The translations under genes were made by a program, and so were the position numbers. This document shows, one piece after another, positions 1 to 9,546 of a DNA stretch of 64,000 nucleotides (the stretch's first letter is position 1; each line of letters begins with the position of its first letter). This DNA is from Mycoplasmopsis lipofaciens ATCC 35015. GTDB lineage: Bacteria; Bacillota_I; Bacilli_A; Mycoplasmatales; Metamycoplasmataceae. Location: positions 62,001-126,000 of the forward strand of contig NZ_JMKY01000004.1 in the NCBI RefSeq assembly GCF_000686585.1. The letters are read 5' to 3'. The notes beneath the pieces are model-generated. The model was given only the letters and a program-made list of their open reading frames with translations, made no database searches and had not been told where the DNA came from.

Positions 1-943
1 CAAATTCACCTTCAAAAAGAATAACTATTCCTTTTACTTGAAAATGATATGAAAGGTTTGTTCTATTAAATTCTGAAGCTTTTATTCTATAAGTATTTGA
101 TTTTATAGAAAATGCATTAGCGAATTCAGTCAATTCTTTTTTTTGTTCAGACGGAACTTTTGACATTAAATTATTTATATTAGTTGTTGCGTCATTATAA
201 ACTTTTGGCGTTTCAAAATCAATTGTTATTTTAGAAAGTGAAACACTTAATCATTTTTGAGTAGCTCTTCACTTGTGTTCGTTTGCTCCGTATCCGTATA
301 AATCATCTCTTAATTGTCTTGCTTCATTTAACACTGTTTCATAATTTGCTTTTGAATTATTAAGTTCATTCTCTTTGTTTTCTTCGAGATTGTTATTGGC
401 ATTTTCAATATCAGTCGTAGCTTTTTTATAGTTTGCTATTGTTTGATCAGCTTCTTGTTCCACTAAAGCTTTAGCAACATCTGTTTCTATTGTATATGTA
501 TTCAAGGTTTCAGGGTAATCTGTTAAATTATCTTTTTGTCCTTGAATTTCTGCTAAAGCACTATTATATGCTTCTTTAGCTTTCTTAAGTTCTTTCGCAT
601 TTCTAGATTCAGTGGTTTCAAGATCAGATAAATTAATGCTTCTTTCTTTCGAAGTTATATTATCTTTAGTTAATGTTACTTTAACTGTTAATGTTCCTAA
701 ATCATCATTTATATTTTCTAAAATTATAGTTGCTTTATAATCACCTAGGTTTGTAAATATAATATCGTTTTTAGTAAATTCTGATGGTAATTTATTTTCT
801 GTATTAACATTGTATTTTAATTCTTGAACTTTTTTATCTACAATGTCTTGTGTAACAGCTTTGTTACAGCTAGTTACAATAGTTGTTGTACCAACTAATG
901 TTGTTGATAATAACATGGTTGAAAATTTAAGTTTTTTATTCAT
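1..943 (-). CDS. Surface lipoprotein, C-terminus beyond window
   Basis: The protein starts at 943 and reads through a UGA(Trp) codon near 267 to the window edge, so at least 313 residues are present and the end is missing. The N-terminus is a mycoplasma lipoprotein signal: basic MNKKLK, a hydrophobic stretch and lipobox VTSC with Cys26, so the mature protein should be lipid-anchored on the outer face. Residues about 30-90 resemble the short beta-rich 'lipoprotein 17-like' modules of mycoplasma surface proteins. Residues about 110-210 are Ala/Glu/Lys-rich and probably helical. No enzyme motif is visible. It may be an adhesin or antigen, but that is inferred only from localisation. A TATAAT box on the same strand lies about 58 nt upstream. 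Confidence 0.8.
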
Positions 944-1000
944 TTTTGCCTGCTTTCACATTTCTATTTGTGGAAATATTGTAATTTATTTCTTATTTTA

Positions 1001-1006
1001 ATTATA
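1001..1006 (-). promoter_or_regulatory. -10 box of the lipoprotein gene
   Basis: TATAAT on the minus strand, giving an expected transcript start about 50 nt before the lipoprotein ATG. No clear -35 box is seen, which is common in mycoplasmas. Confidence 0.5.
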
Positions 1007-1074
1007 CTACTTACACAAAGATATATATTAATCTATAAATTACAGGTTAAATTTCATATTTTTTAATTGTTTGT

Positions 1075-1080
1075 TATAAT
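1075..1080 (+). promoter_or_regulatory. -10 box of tRNA-Thr(GGT)
   Basis: TATAAT 15 nt before the mature tRNA 5' end, with a TTGTTT sequence just upstream. The position fits a start site about 8 nt before the tRNA. Confidence 0.6.
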
Positions 1081-1095
1081 TTTAATCGCTAAAAT

Positions 1096-1171
1096 GCCAT
1101 CATAGCTCAGTCGGTAGAGCACATCCATGGTAAGGATGGGGTCGCAGGTTCGATTCCTGTTGATGGCACCA
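1096..1171 (+). tRNA. tRNA-Thr (anticodon GGT)
   Basis: Complete cloverleaf. The acceptor stem pairs GCCATCA with TGATGGC, followed by discriminator A and an encoded CCA. The D arm is GCTC/GAGC, the anticodon stem CATCC/GGATG with loop ATGGTAA, and the T loop TTCGATT. Anticodon GGT reads threonine ACC/ACU. It has its own promoter and a downstream hairpin. Confidence 0.96.
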
Positions 1172-1204
1172 TATACTAAAAAGTATCAAAATATTTATAA
1201 ACTT

Positions 1205-1242
1205 TTTAATGTTGTAATATGATTTATAACATTAAATTTTTT
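1205..1242 (+). terminator. Terminator after tRNA-Thr
   Basis: A 13-bp stem (TTTAATGTTGTAA with TTATAACATTAAA, one G-U pair) with a 7-nt loop, followed by a T-rich tail. It separates the tRNA from the MATE gene. Confidence 0.6.
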
Positions 1243-1273
1243 ATTTTTATAAATTTATAACGAAAGGAGAGCG

Positions 1274-3049
1274 ATGGATAAAAAACAAGCTAAACAAGAA
1301 CGGGCGGAACTATTATTTGGAAAAACACCTATAAAAAAAGCCATATGAATTGTTGCTATACCAAGTTTAATGTCTGCGATGATGGTTGGATTATACACAT
1401 TTGTTGATCAAGTATTTATTCAAAACTTTGTTCCTAGAAATACTTTTATTTTTGATGATTTAATTTTAGGTAGACATGGTCAAATTTATGATTATTTATC
1501 TAGTGGTATTGCAAAGTTAAATGAACAAGAATACAAAATATTATTTGATAATTATAATGGATTGGGAGGTCAACAAATAGCTTATTTAACACCTAATAGC
1601 GTGGTTTCTTCTACAAGTGTTGCATTTCAACCATTGATAATTTTTTCCAACTCAGTTGTTTTTTTGATTCCTGTTGGAGCATCTGTTTACTATACAAAAT
1701 GTGTAAGTAAAAATTTAGAAAAAAGTGGAAGAGATTTATGAGCTACTATGTTTTGGTGCACAGCAATAGTGTCCTTATTTGCAACTTTAATGTCATTTAT
1801 ATTTGTATGATCTGGTTTAATAAAAATGTTTGCCGGTCATAGTATTTTAGATGTAAAACCGGGCTTTTCAGAACATGAAACTTTGCAAGCATATTATGAT
1901 GCAAGTTATAAAATGGTAATTAATTGAGCAAGTAAATATGTTTATATATATGCAGCAGGTACAATAATGCAAGGAATATCATTGTTGTTATCATATTTTA
2001 TTAGAGCTGAAGGATATAATTCATATGTAATGTTTTGGGGAATATTAGCTAATGTTGTTAATATACTCTTTGATGCAATTTTTATAATTCCTCTTAAATT
2101 AGGTGTTTTAGGAGGTGTATTAGCAACATTAATTGGCTGAGCTATTAATTTGATTGCTTATTTAATTTATATTATCTATCATGAAAGAAAAAATAAAACT
2201 TGACTTTCTTTATCTTATTTATTTAAGTTTAAATTTAATAAAAAATTGTTGGGTCCAACCATTCTTTTAGGATTTAGTGGTTTTATTAGAACTTTTGGTG
2301 TTGCGGTTACATTTGCAATTATGAATATACTTTTATCTAAAACAGCATTTGCATCTCCTCTACATTATTTATTTTATTGGTCTAAAAGTATGCCTATTTT
2401 AGCTTTATTTTTAACAAGTATTTTTGGTATAAATGATGGTGCAAGAAGTTTGATGTCATATAATTATACAAGAAGACAATTTGATCGTTGTAAACAAGTA
2501 TATTTATGGACAATGCTTGTTGCTATATGTTATTCATTATTAACTTACACTTTTATTCTTCTAACTTCATCTAATTTATTAGTTACTGTTCTAAATGTTA
2601 CATCAGATATGAAATCTGAGACTGCTAAATTTATGAAAATCATTACCTTAAGACTTGTAGCAATATCATTATCAATTAGTTGTTTATTAGCGTTTCAAGG
2701 AACAAACGACGTTGAAAAATCAATTGTTTCATCAATGATGGAAAGTTTCTTTTGCTTTTCAATTATAATTCCAATAGGTTATGGTGTTGCCGCTGCAATA
2801 TTTAAATCAACAGGTAGTGTGGATATAGCAAATACAATTATCATTTGATTTTTTGTTATTAATTCTTTAATTGCCTCAGTTATTTTAATGGGATATTCAT
2901 ATTGATATATTATTAAAAAACTACCAAAAATTGATAGTTTAAAACTTTCATGAAGTAGAAAGATCGAACACAAATTTTTTGAAAGAGCAGAAAAGGCTGA
3001 AATAGAATATAAAAAGGAAATAGAACAAAAAAACCAAATTTATAATTAA
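1274..3049 (+). CDS. MATE family efflux transporter
   Basis: A 591-residue polytopic membrane protein, intact when UGA is Trp. The ATG is preceded by a good ribosome site (AAAGGAGAG, 6 nt spacing). The N-terminal 'PIKKAIWIVAIPSLMSAM' and the two-halved pattern of about 12 hydrophobic segments fit the MATE/DinF cation-coupled multidrug exporters. It is longer than usual (about 450 residues) because of a roughly 80-residue polar insertion after the first membrane segment (residues about 55-135) and a charged C-terminal tail. Such extra-cytoplasmic insertions occur in mycoplasma MATE proteins. The substrate cannot be told from sequence. It appears monocistronic, between the tRNA terminator and a bidirectional terminator. 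Confidence 0.85.
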
Positions 3050-3060
3050 TCATAATAATA

Positions 3061-3084
3061 AAAATGCTGACGAATCAGCATTTT
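3061..3084. terminator. Bidirectional terminator (MATE / rplS)
   Basis: A perfect 10-bp stem, AAAATGCTGA / TCAGCATTTT, around the tetraloop CGAA. It sits between convergent genes, with T-runs on both strands, and begins 3 nt past the rplS stop. Confidence 0.85.
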
Positions 3085-3086
3085 TA

Positions 3087-3449
3087 TTATTTTTGTGTAT
3101 TTCTTTTAATTTCTTTAAGACGCGCTTTTTTACCACTACGGTTTTCCATGTAGTAAAGTTTTGAACGACGAACTTTATTTGAACGAACAACTTGGATTTG
3201 TGCAATTAATGGTGAGTGTAATGGGAAAGTTCTATTAACCCCAACACCAAACGAAGTTTTTCTAACTGTGAATGTTTCACGTGTACCTGATTCTTTTTTA
3301 CTAATAACTAAACCTTCAAAAATTTGAATACGCTCTTTTTCACCTTCACGAATACGAACGTAAACTTTAACATTATCTCCAACACGAAAATCTGGGTGAT
3401 CTGTACGTAATTGATTTGATTCTACTAATTCTAATAATTTATTTCTCAT
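3087..3449 (-). CDS. rplS: 50S ribosomal protein L19
   Basis: A 120-residue protein of the usual L19 length. Conserved stretches include the N-terminal '[11 protein letters not shown]', '[10 protein letters not shown]', '[14 protein letters not shown]' and the basic C-terminus 'RRSKLYYM'. L19 sits at the 30S-50S interface near bridge B8. It is the last gene of rpsP-trmD-rplS. Its ATG lies inside the end of trmD (11-nt overlap), suggesting translational coupling. A terminator follows directly. Confidence 0.97.
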   Translation of the reverse strand: MRNKLLELVESNQLRTDHPDFRVGDNVKVYVRIREGEKERIQIFEGLVISKKESGTRETFTVRKTSFGVGVNRTFPLHSPLIAQIQVVRSNKVRRSKLYYMENRSGKKARLKEIKRNTQK

Positions 3450-4122
3450 TATTTATCCTTTCAATAATATCGGGACGATTTTTTAATGTTTTTTTATATT
3501 GTGCTTCTCTTTTTCACTTTTCAATTTCTTTATGGTTTCCATTTAATAATACTTCTGGAACTTTCATTCCCTTATATTCTCTAGGACGAGTGTATTGGGG
3601 ATAATCAAGCAAACCATCATTTTGAAATGAATCATTTACAAAACTATCTTTTTTGATAACAGAAGGAACTAATCTAATTATTGAATCGGCCATTACCATT
3701 GATGGCAATTCTCCACCTGTTAAAACATAATCACCAATTGAAATTTCTTCATTTACTAATTCAACCACTCTTTCATCAAAACCTTCATATCTACCCGAAA
3801 TAAAGGTTATTTCGTCTAAAGTACTTAAACGATTAGCTATTTGTTGATTGAATTTTTTACCTTGAGGTGATACTAAAATTTTGTACCCGCCTTTATTTTT
3901 TAATGATTCTAATGCGAGATCTATTGGCTCTATTTGAAGAAGCATACCATGACCTCCACCGAAAATTTCATCATCTACTTTATGATGTTTATCTTTACTA
4001 AATTCACGAAAATCTATTATATTAATTTCAATAATTTTTTTATCAATAGCTTTTGCAATAATAGATTCTTCAATAAATGGTTTATAGTAATTTGGAAAAA
4101 GAGTAAGAAAATTAATTTTCAT
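3439..4122 (-). CDS. trmD: tRNA (guanine37-N1)-methyltransferase
   Basis: A 227-residue cytosolic SPOUT methyltransferase that uses S-adenosylmethionine to make m1G37 in tRNAs reading CNN and GGN-type codons, which prevents +1 frameshifting. Seen: N-terminal '[10 protein letters not shown]', the loop '[15 protein letters not shown]', and the knotted cofactor site '[11 protein letters not shown]' followed by '[13 protein letters not shown]'. The C-terminus needs UGA(Trp) at 3516-3514 and then runs into rplS. It shares one base with the rpsP stop upstream. In many bacteria rimM lies between rpsP and trmD; it is absent here. Confidence 0.97.
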
Positions 4123-4397
4123 TATTTGTTTAATTTTTTAGTAGATGTTTTTTTAGCGAATTTTTCGTTTAGTTTATGTTTTCTGAATAAATTGTAAACA
4201 ACTTCTGTTAATTGTGCACCATCGTTAATTCATTTTTGTGTTGCTTCCTCGTTTAAAAAGAAATCCTTTGTGTGAGGGTTATATTGGCCTAAGGCTTCAA
4301 TAAATCTACCATCACGAGGAGAACGAGAATCAGTAGCAACTATTTTATAGCAAGCATTAAATTTGCTTCCCATTCTTTTTAGTCTAATTTTTACCAT
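4122..4397 (-). CDS. rpsP: 30S ribosomal protein S16
   Basis: A 91-residue protein with the S16 signature: '[20 protein letters not shown]', '[19 protein letters not shown]' and a basic Lys-rich tail. S16 is an early-binding protein of the 30S body. The ATG follows a clear ribosome site (AAAGGAGATATTTTACTT). It is first in the rpsP-trmD-rplS operon, and its stop codon shares a base with the trmD start. The leader upstream contains competing hairpins (see 4435-4473). Confidence 0.96.
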
Positions 4398-4434
4398 AAG
4401 TAAAATATCTCCTTTAATTTTTAAAATACTTGAT

Positions 4435-4473
4435 GTGTCAAGTGCAAGTGCTTGACACCAAGCAATTTGCTTT
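4435..4473 (-). promoter_or_regulatory. rpsP leader with competing hairpins
   Basis: Read on the minus strand, the rpsP 5' leader can form three short stems: AAGCAA/TTGCTT, TGCTTG/CAAGCA (loop GTGT) and GTGTCAAG/CTTGACAC (8 bp, 8-nt loop). The second and third share bases 4451-4454 and so exclude each other. This is the geometry of an attenuator or ribosomal-protein leader, but no known family is recognised. Confidence 0.4.
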
Positions 4474-4475
4474 AT

Positions 4476-4931
4476 TATTTTAATATATTTTTAAAAATTT
4501 AAAAGATAAAAATACAAAACTTTTTATTGCGAAATTAAAAGAAGTATTAATTAAGAATATTAAATTTATTTGAAGAAATAAAAGTTTAGAAAATAAAATA
4601 ATAGCAAAAATGTTTAGCGCGTTTTACATTCTTAAATTTTTTAATAAAATTAGCCAAGAAATATTTCAAAAGTATAAAAATCATATTCATTGATTAACTT
4701 GTTAGAAGAATAGAATGGATTTATTGTATCATTTATAAGAGCTCTATTATTTGTTGGAGCTAATAATTGAATTGAAAATGATTTTAAATAAAATAGAAAC
4801 AGCTGTTCGAAAAAATATAATAGAATTGTGCTTTAAAATTGATGTATATCAGAAAACGTAGAAACGATCTTAAAAATTTTTCAAAAAACAAATTATTAGA
4901 ATACTAAAAAAATAAAAATTAGGAGAAAATT
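4476..4931. other. Intergenic stretch, no convincing gene
   Basis: About 450 AT-rich bases between the rpsP promoter region and rbfA. Short Trp-coded frames (for example around 4690-4790) are broken by stops in every frame and match nothing I recognise. It may hold decayed coding sequence. The last bases supply the rbfA ribosome site (TTAGGAGAAAATT). Confidence 0.4.
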
Positions 4932-5273
4932 GTGAAAAAAAGTATAAATACATTAAGAAGAGAATCACAAATCCGCGATTTAATAGCAGATATTGTTACA
5001 AATGATATAACAAATTCTAACGTTATAAATCCTACAATTGTGGATTGTGTTTTATCAGGAGATTTATCTCATGTTAAAGTTTTTGTAACATTTACTTCAA
5101 AACAACAAAAAGGTTTAGAAGCACTTTGTAATGCAGCGGGTTTTGTTAAAAAAATGTTGTCAAAAAGTTTAAATTGAAGAAAAGTACCAGAAATTCATTT
5201 TTATTTAGATGATGTCACTGATAACGGTATGAAAATAGATAGTCTTTTAAATAAAATTAAAAACAACAATTAA
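4932..5273 (+). CDS. rbfA: 30S ribosome-binding factor A
   Basis: A 113-residue protein of normal RbfA size. It starts at GTG, 7 nt after AGGAG. The KH-type fold is visible as 'RRESQIRDLIADIV', then 'VDCVLSGDLSHVKVFVTF' and 'RKVPEIHFYLDDVTDNGMKIDSLLNKI', which is the typical RbfA C-terminal pattern. UGA(Trp) occurs at 5175. RbfA binds immature 30S subunits near helix 1 of 16S rRNA and helps late maturation and cold adaptation. It is a lone gene here, ended by a strong hairpin. Confidence 0.93.
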
Positions 5274-5301
5274 AAAATGAGCAAAATTTGCTCATTTTTT
5301 T
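5272..5301 (+). terminator. rbfA terminator
   Basis: A self-complementary stretch, AAAAAATGAGCAAA / TTTGCTCATTTTTT, ending in a T-run directly after the rbfA stop. The flanking A- and T-runs let it act for the convergent tRNA strand as well. Confidence 0.8.
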
Positions 5302-5316
5302 AATGTTTTTTACATA

Positions 5317-5390
5317 TGGTGCCAAATACGAGAATCGAACTCGTGGCTATTGATTACGAGTCAACTGCTTTACCACTAAGCGAATTTGGC
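5317..5390 (-). tRNA. tRNA-Thr (anticodon CGT)
   Basis: The minus-strand cloverleaf has acceptor GCCAAAT/ATTTGGC, discriminator A and encoded CCA. The anticodon loop is CTCGTAA on stem GTTGA/TCAAT, and the T loop is TCGATTC. Anticodon CGT reads threonine ACG. It lies just upstream of tyrS's 3' end on the same strand, probably as the end of that transcript. Confidence 0.94.
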
Positions 5391-5405
5391 ATAAAAAACT
5401 AATAT

Positions 5406-6641
5406 TTACTTAGTTTTTAATAATATTGTTTGTTTTTTACCTTTTTTAAAAAAAGCATATTTTTTATTAAATAAATTAGGGTTATATAGTGTGTTTTCGT
5501 TAACTAATTCACCATCTATTTTCAATGCGCCGGAATTAATAAATTCTCTTGCTTCTCTTTTAGATGCAATGTGTTTGGTTTCGATTAATTTATCAATTAT
5601 ATTTTGATTTTTTTCAATTTCTACAAGAGGTAAATATTTTTCTAAAGTAACCAATTCATCAATATTTATTTCTTTGGTTGAGTAATGTTTATTGTATAAA
5701 ATATTTGTTAATGTAATGCTTATTTTTAAATCTTGTTCACTAAAAATATCTTTTACAACTTCTTTTGCTAGCATTTCTTGAGCATAATGTTTTTGAGGAT
5801 TCATATTATGAATTTTCATAATATTTTTTATCTCGTCAGTAGGCATTAATGTTATTCAATTTAATAATTTTTCTACTAAAGAATCTGGTTGATTTAATAA
5901 AAATTGATACATTTGATATGGAGAGGTCATTTTTTTATCTAATCATAATTTCCCGCCCCCTGTAGATTTTCCAATTTTATTTCCATTTTCATCCGTTAAT
6001 AAATCATGTGTTAATACTACAGCATCATGATTATTACCATATATGGTGTTAATCATATCAAGACCAGTAATTAAATTTCCTCATTGATCACTTCCACCAA
6101 CTTGAATTTTTACATTTTTATCTCTATAGAGTGTTAAGAAATCATAACCTTGTAAAATTTGGTAGCTAAATTCAGTATATGATAAGCCCCTCTCAATTCT
6201 TCTAGTTACTGATTCTTTTGCCATCATATAGGAAACATTAACCATTTTTCCAGCATCTCTTAAAAAATCAAGTACAGACATATTTTTGTAAAAATCATAA
6301 TTATCTACAACTTCTAAATTAAATGATTCTAGTTGTTTTTTTATTTTTTCTTTATTATCTAAGACAGTTTTATTATCTAATAATACTCTTTCAGAATCTT
6401 TAAATGATGGGTCTCCAATCATACCTGTTGCCCCACCAATAAGCGCATAAGTTTTAAAACCATATTTTTGAAACATTCTTAAAGTACAAATAAGCACATA
6501 ATTCCCTAAATGTAAACTTTTAGCTGTTGGATCAAATCCACCATAAATAGCAATTTTTGTTGGATCTAATTTTAATAATTTATCTTCATTACTAATTTGT
6601 TTTAGAAGTTTTCTTTCTTTTAATTCATCTAATATTGTCAT
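5406..6641 (-). CDS. tyrS: Tyrosyl-tRNA synthetase
   Basis: A 411-residue class I aminoacyl-tRNA synthetase that charges tRNA-Tyr using ATP. Seen: the Rossmann entry 'IYGGFDPTAKSLHLGNYV' with the HIGH-like HLGN at about residue 46, 'GGSDQWGN' in the tyrosine/tRNA pocket, the KMSKS-equivalent 'KIGKSTGGG', and a C-terminal S4 RNA-binding domain ('SKREAREFINSGALKIDGE'). The ATG at 6641 is preferred to one 48 nt upstream because it follows AGAAGG at the right distance and matches the family start. Several UGA(Trp) codons interrupt the standard-code frame. It lies 14 nt downstream of a tRNA-binding-domain gene. Confidence 0.97.
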
Positions 6642-6655
6642 ATTACCTTCTTTTA

Positions 6656-7285
6656 TTATTTTGCAATTATTTCTGGAAAAATGCTTCAAACATTTTTACC
6701 AATTTGATTATTTATATATGTTTCATTCTCACCTTCAAACATTTTTCCTTTAAATACATCTTTATCTTTCAAACCTAAAGAAATGCCTGTTGCTAACATA
6801 CCTTGACTTAAAACACCCATAACCTGATTTTCAATAATTTCAGTTCCTTGTGATGTTATTGAACCTGGCAAAGCAAAAACAAAACATTTATTTATTAAAG
6901 TGTAATTTGTATTTGTGATAATTTGCTTAGTTGTATCTCCAAAATCAACATTTAAGACAAATAATTTATCACTTTTAGGGTGTATATTTCTACTAATTAT
7001 TTTTCCAATTCTAAAATAATTTATGTTAGATACTTTATACCGAGAATTTAATTTAATTATTTGTTCATTTATTTGGTTAGTTTCTTGTGAATTTAAAAAA
7101 CCGAATTTTTTTTCAGTATTACTGTTTGGTAAATTTAATTGATTTATAGAATGAATATTAAAGTTTTCATCTCTAAATATGATAAAATTTTCAAATCCAT
7201 CTATTTGATTAACTTTTACAGTTGTGTTAATATAAATGACCCTTGTATTAGGAAATTCTTTTTCTAAATTAAAAAATAAATACAT
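6656..7285 (-). CDS. tRNA-binding (OB-fold) domain protein, YtpR-like
   Basis: A 209-residue protein whose second half (residues about 92-190) is an EMAP/Arc1p-type tRNA-binding OB fold: 'YFRIGKIISRNIHPKSDKLFVLNVDFGD', then 'QIITNTNYTL' and 'VMGVLSQGMLATGISLGL'. This matches the domain at the N-terminus of bacterial PheT and in free-standing YtpR. The first 90 residues are not recognised. The end reads through UGA(Trp). It directly precedes tyrS on the same transcript, which suggests a role in tRNA handling, but free-standing YtpR has no settled function. It shares a 40-bp divergent promoter region with the DegV gene. Confidence 0.8.
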
Positions 7286-7312
7286 AATTTCTTTATTATA
7301 TATTAATTTTAA

Positions 7313-7318
7313 TATAAT
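7313..7318 (+). promoter_or_regulatory. -10 box of the DegV gene, leaderless start
   Basis: TATAAT ends 7 nt before the ATG at 7326. Transcription would therefore begin at or next to the start codon, and no Shine-Dalgarno sequence is present. Confidence 0.6.
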
Positions 7319-7325
7319 TACACAT

Positions 7326-8225
7326 ATGAATTATGCAATAGTAGTAGATTCTTCTTGTGGATTAACTAAAGAAGAAGCCAAAAAATTAGGATGATATTAT
7401 CTCCCATTACATATCTCAATAGATGGAAAGGAATTTAGAGATGGAATAGATGTTGATTCTTCAACATTATTCAATTTTTATAATTTAAAATCAGATGTAA
7501 AAACTTCAGCTTTTAATATAGGTGAAGCTGAACAACTTTTTAATGAACTTTCTAAAAATTATGAAAAGATTGTTGTTTACCCTATATCTAAACATTTATC
7601 TGGAGCTTATCAACAAATTAAAACTTTAGCTAACGATTTTCCAAAAGTAGTAGTTATTGAATCGATACAAGTTTTAAATATGATTACATTAGAATGTTTA
7701 TGATTTGAGAGAGAAATGAAAAATAATTCCTCTAAATTTGAAGAATATATTTCTTGAATAGAAAGCGGAGGCTTAAATAAAAGCGCAACATTAATTCCCA
7801 AATACAATCAATTTTTGGTTAAAGGTGGAAGATTACATTCTTCAGCAGCTGTTGTTGCAAGAATGTTGAAAATTGTACCTATAATTAAATGAGAAAAAGG
7901 TATGCTTGTAAAGGAATCATTAGGAAGAGTTTTTTCAAAAGCAACTCTTAAATATATTGGTGAAAAATCAAAAAGTTTTAAACCAAAACATAAAGGACAA
8001 TTATTAACTTTTTATTTACATTCAAATGCAAGCGAAGAGGATAAAAAAGCATATATAAGTGAATTTAGGAATAAGTTCAATCAAGATCCAATTGTAGATT
8101 ATATTGCACCAGTTGTTTCTATCCATACAGGTCCAGAAGCTTTTGCATGTTTGATTTTTGAAGTCGATCCAGAACTAAAAAAATATATTTTTGAAAAAAT
8201 GGAGTTGATTGGAAAGAAATGATAG
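7326..8225 (+). CDS. DegV family fatty-acid-binding protein
   Basis: A 299-residue protein, complete when UGA is Trp; the final codons are Lys-Trp-stop with TAG. The DegV signature is present: 'IVVDSSCGLTKEEAKKLG' near the N-terminus, 'FRDGIDVDSS', 'KTSAFNIGE', 'VYPISKHLSGAYQ', and the C-terminal 'IHTGPEAFACLIFEVD'. Family members (FakB type) bind a fatty acid and present it to a FakA kinase for phospholipid synthesis. FakA is not in this window, so the role is taken from the family. No ribosome site precedes the ATG; the mRNA looks leaderless. Confidence 0.9.
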
Positions 8226-8265
8226 GTTTTTAAATCTATTTTATATAAAAAAGAGAATAAAAAAA

Positions 8266-8340
8266 TGGCAGGAGTAACAGGACTCGAACCCATAACACAC
8301 GGGGTTGAAGCCCGTTGTTCTACCATTGAACTATACTCCT
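8266..8340 (-). tRNA. tRNA-Trp (anticodon TCA), decodes UGA
   Basis: The minus-strand cloverleaf has acceptor AGGAGTA/TACTCCT, discriminator G and encoded CCA. The anticodon stem is ACGGG/CCCGT with loop CTTCAAC, so the anticodon is TCA. In Mollicutes this is the tRNA-Trp that reads UGA and, by wobble, UGG. It directly supports genetic code 4, which almost every gene here requires. A TATAAT box lies at 8358-8363 on the same strand. Confidence 0.95.
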
Positions 8341-8357
8341 ACAAAGTTAGTGTAAAT

Positions 8358-8363
8358 ATTATA
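8358..8363 (-). promoter_or_regulatory. -10 box of tRNA-Trp(TCA)
   Basis: TATAAT on the minus strand, 17 nt before the mature tRNA 5' end. Confidence 0.55.
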
Positions 8364-8412
8364 CAAAAATATATAATTTTGCAAAATTGTTTATTTGTTT
8401 TTATAAACTATA

Positions 8413-8442
8413 TGCGAAGTGCAAAATAAGAGTAAAAGTTCC
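8413..8442. repeat. Solitary IS-end-like sequence
   Basis: The sequence GCGAAGTGCAAAATAAGAG and the following bases resemble the terminal inverted repeat of the IS found at 9548, 12644 and 28829 (consensus TGTGAAGTGCAAAACAAAAG). No matching second end or transposase is seen nearby, so it may be a relic left after deletion or excision. Confidence 0.35.
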
Positions 8443-8461
8443 TCTATTAATCGAATATCAA

Positions 8462-8499
8462 AAAACCAACTTTAGTTTATAGATGCTAAAGTTGGTTTT
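8462..8499 (-). terminator. fmt terminator
   Basis: A perfect 14-bp stem, AAAACCAACTTTAG / CTAAAGTTGGTTTT, with a 10-nt loop, followed by T's on the minus strand. It lies about 125 nt beyond the fmt stop. No gene is seen between 8500 and 8624. Confidence 0.75.
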
Positions 8500-8624
8500 G
8501 AAATCTTATTAATTTTTGATTTTTAAAAATTTTCTTATCATAATTTTGACTAAGTATTAAATTTGAATTGAATATTAGTTGGCATTAGATATATTAATGT
8601 AATAGTTCTAAAAAAATAAATATA

Positions 8625-9464
8625 TTAAAATAAAGTTATTCTTTTTTTGCTTTCGAATTGATAATCAGTTATATATAAAATTCCATCTTTCATTTTTAAT
8701 TCTAAAGAATTTTTAATTTTTTCTTTAGTACCATAAAATAGTTTTACGCGTTTATTATTAATATAAGTATATGCACCTGGATTATCAGCAAAAGCTCTAA
8801 TTATATTTATAGCTCTTTGACAAGATAGATTTGCATTTATTTCACCATCATTTTTATTTAATTTTGGGCTATATATAACTAAATTTTCATTTTGTTTTAT
8901 TGGTTTCACTTTATTGCTTTCAATATCTTTTATTCATTTTACAATATTGTCTGTTGCGAGATGAGATAGCTTATTAAATAACGAAGATGACGTGTCTCTT
9001 TTTTCAATTTTTATAGATTCTTGAATAAAAATATCTCCAGCGTCCATTTCTTTAACCATTTCCATAAGAGAAATTCCTGTTTCGTTGTCATTATTTAATA
9101 ATGAATATTGAATTGGAGCAGCTCCTCTATATTTTGGTAGTAAAGATCCATGAACATTTAAATTATATTTTTTTGCTAGATCTAAAATTTTGGTTGGAAT
9201 ATATTGTCCAAAGGCACAAGTTATCAAATAATCAAAATCCATTGCTTGTAATTGATGATAAATATCATTTATTTTTTCTGGTTGAAAACAAGGAATGTTG
9301 TATTTATCTGCTAATAATTTAACAGGTGTATGAATTGTTTTTCTACCTCTAATTGAAGGACGATCCGGTTGAGAAATTATTGCTAAAACTTCAAAATTAT
9401 TAATTATTTTTTCAAAAATAGGTACGCTAAACTCTGGTGTGCCAGCAAGAATTATTTTTGTCAT
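8625..9464 (-). CDS. fmt: Methionyl-tRNA formyltransferase
   Basis: A 279-residue cytosolic enzyme that transfers a formyl group from 10-formyltetrahydrofolate to Met-tRNA for initiation. Seen: 'ILAGTPEFSVPIFEKI', 'SQPDRPSIRGRKTIHTPVK', the catalytic region 'NVHGSLLPKYRGAAPIQYSLLN' with the Asn/His pair, and 'GISLMEMVKEMDAGDI' supplying the conserved Asp. The C-terminal domain (from about residue 195) is short, so the protein is a little under the usual 310. UGA(Trp) joins the two halves near 8932. A strong ribosome site (AGGAGG) precedes the ATG, and a TATAAT lies on the minus strand near 9495. Confidence 0.95.
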
Positions 9465-9505
9465 AATATCCTCCTTTTATATTTAATCAAAATTATACAA
9501 AAAAG

Positions 9506-9546
9506 CACTCTTATTAGTGCTTTTTATAAAAATTATTCGTTAATAA
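9506..9546. repeat. Left 41-bp direct repeat of IS cassette A
   Basis: Identical to 12909-12949. It contains the hairpin terminator and the last codons of the gene now at 12936-13409. The copy therefore looks like a target duplication made when 9547-12908 was inserted between that gene and fmt. The outermost 3 bases could be chance identity with the IS end. Confidence 0.8.

Noticed and set aside
4476-4931. Possible decayed transposase between rpsP and rbfA
   Set aside because: Short peptides in three frames match no motif I can name, and no IS end is present; recorded only as gene-free sequence.
6642-6689. Upstream start for TyrS at 6689
   Set aside because: It would overlap the end of the preceding gene and lacks the family N-terminus; ATG 6641 has a well-placed AGAAGG.
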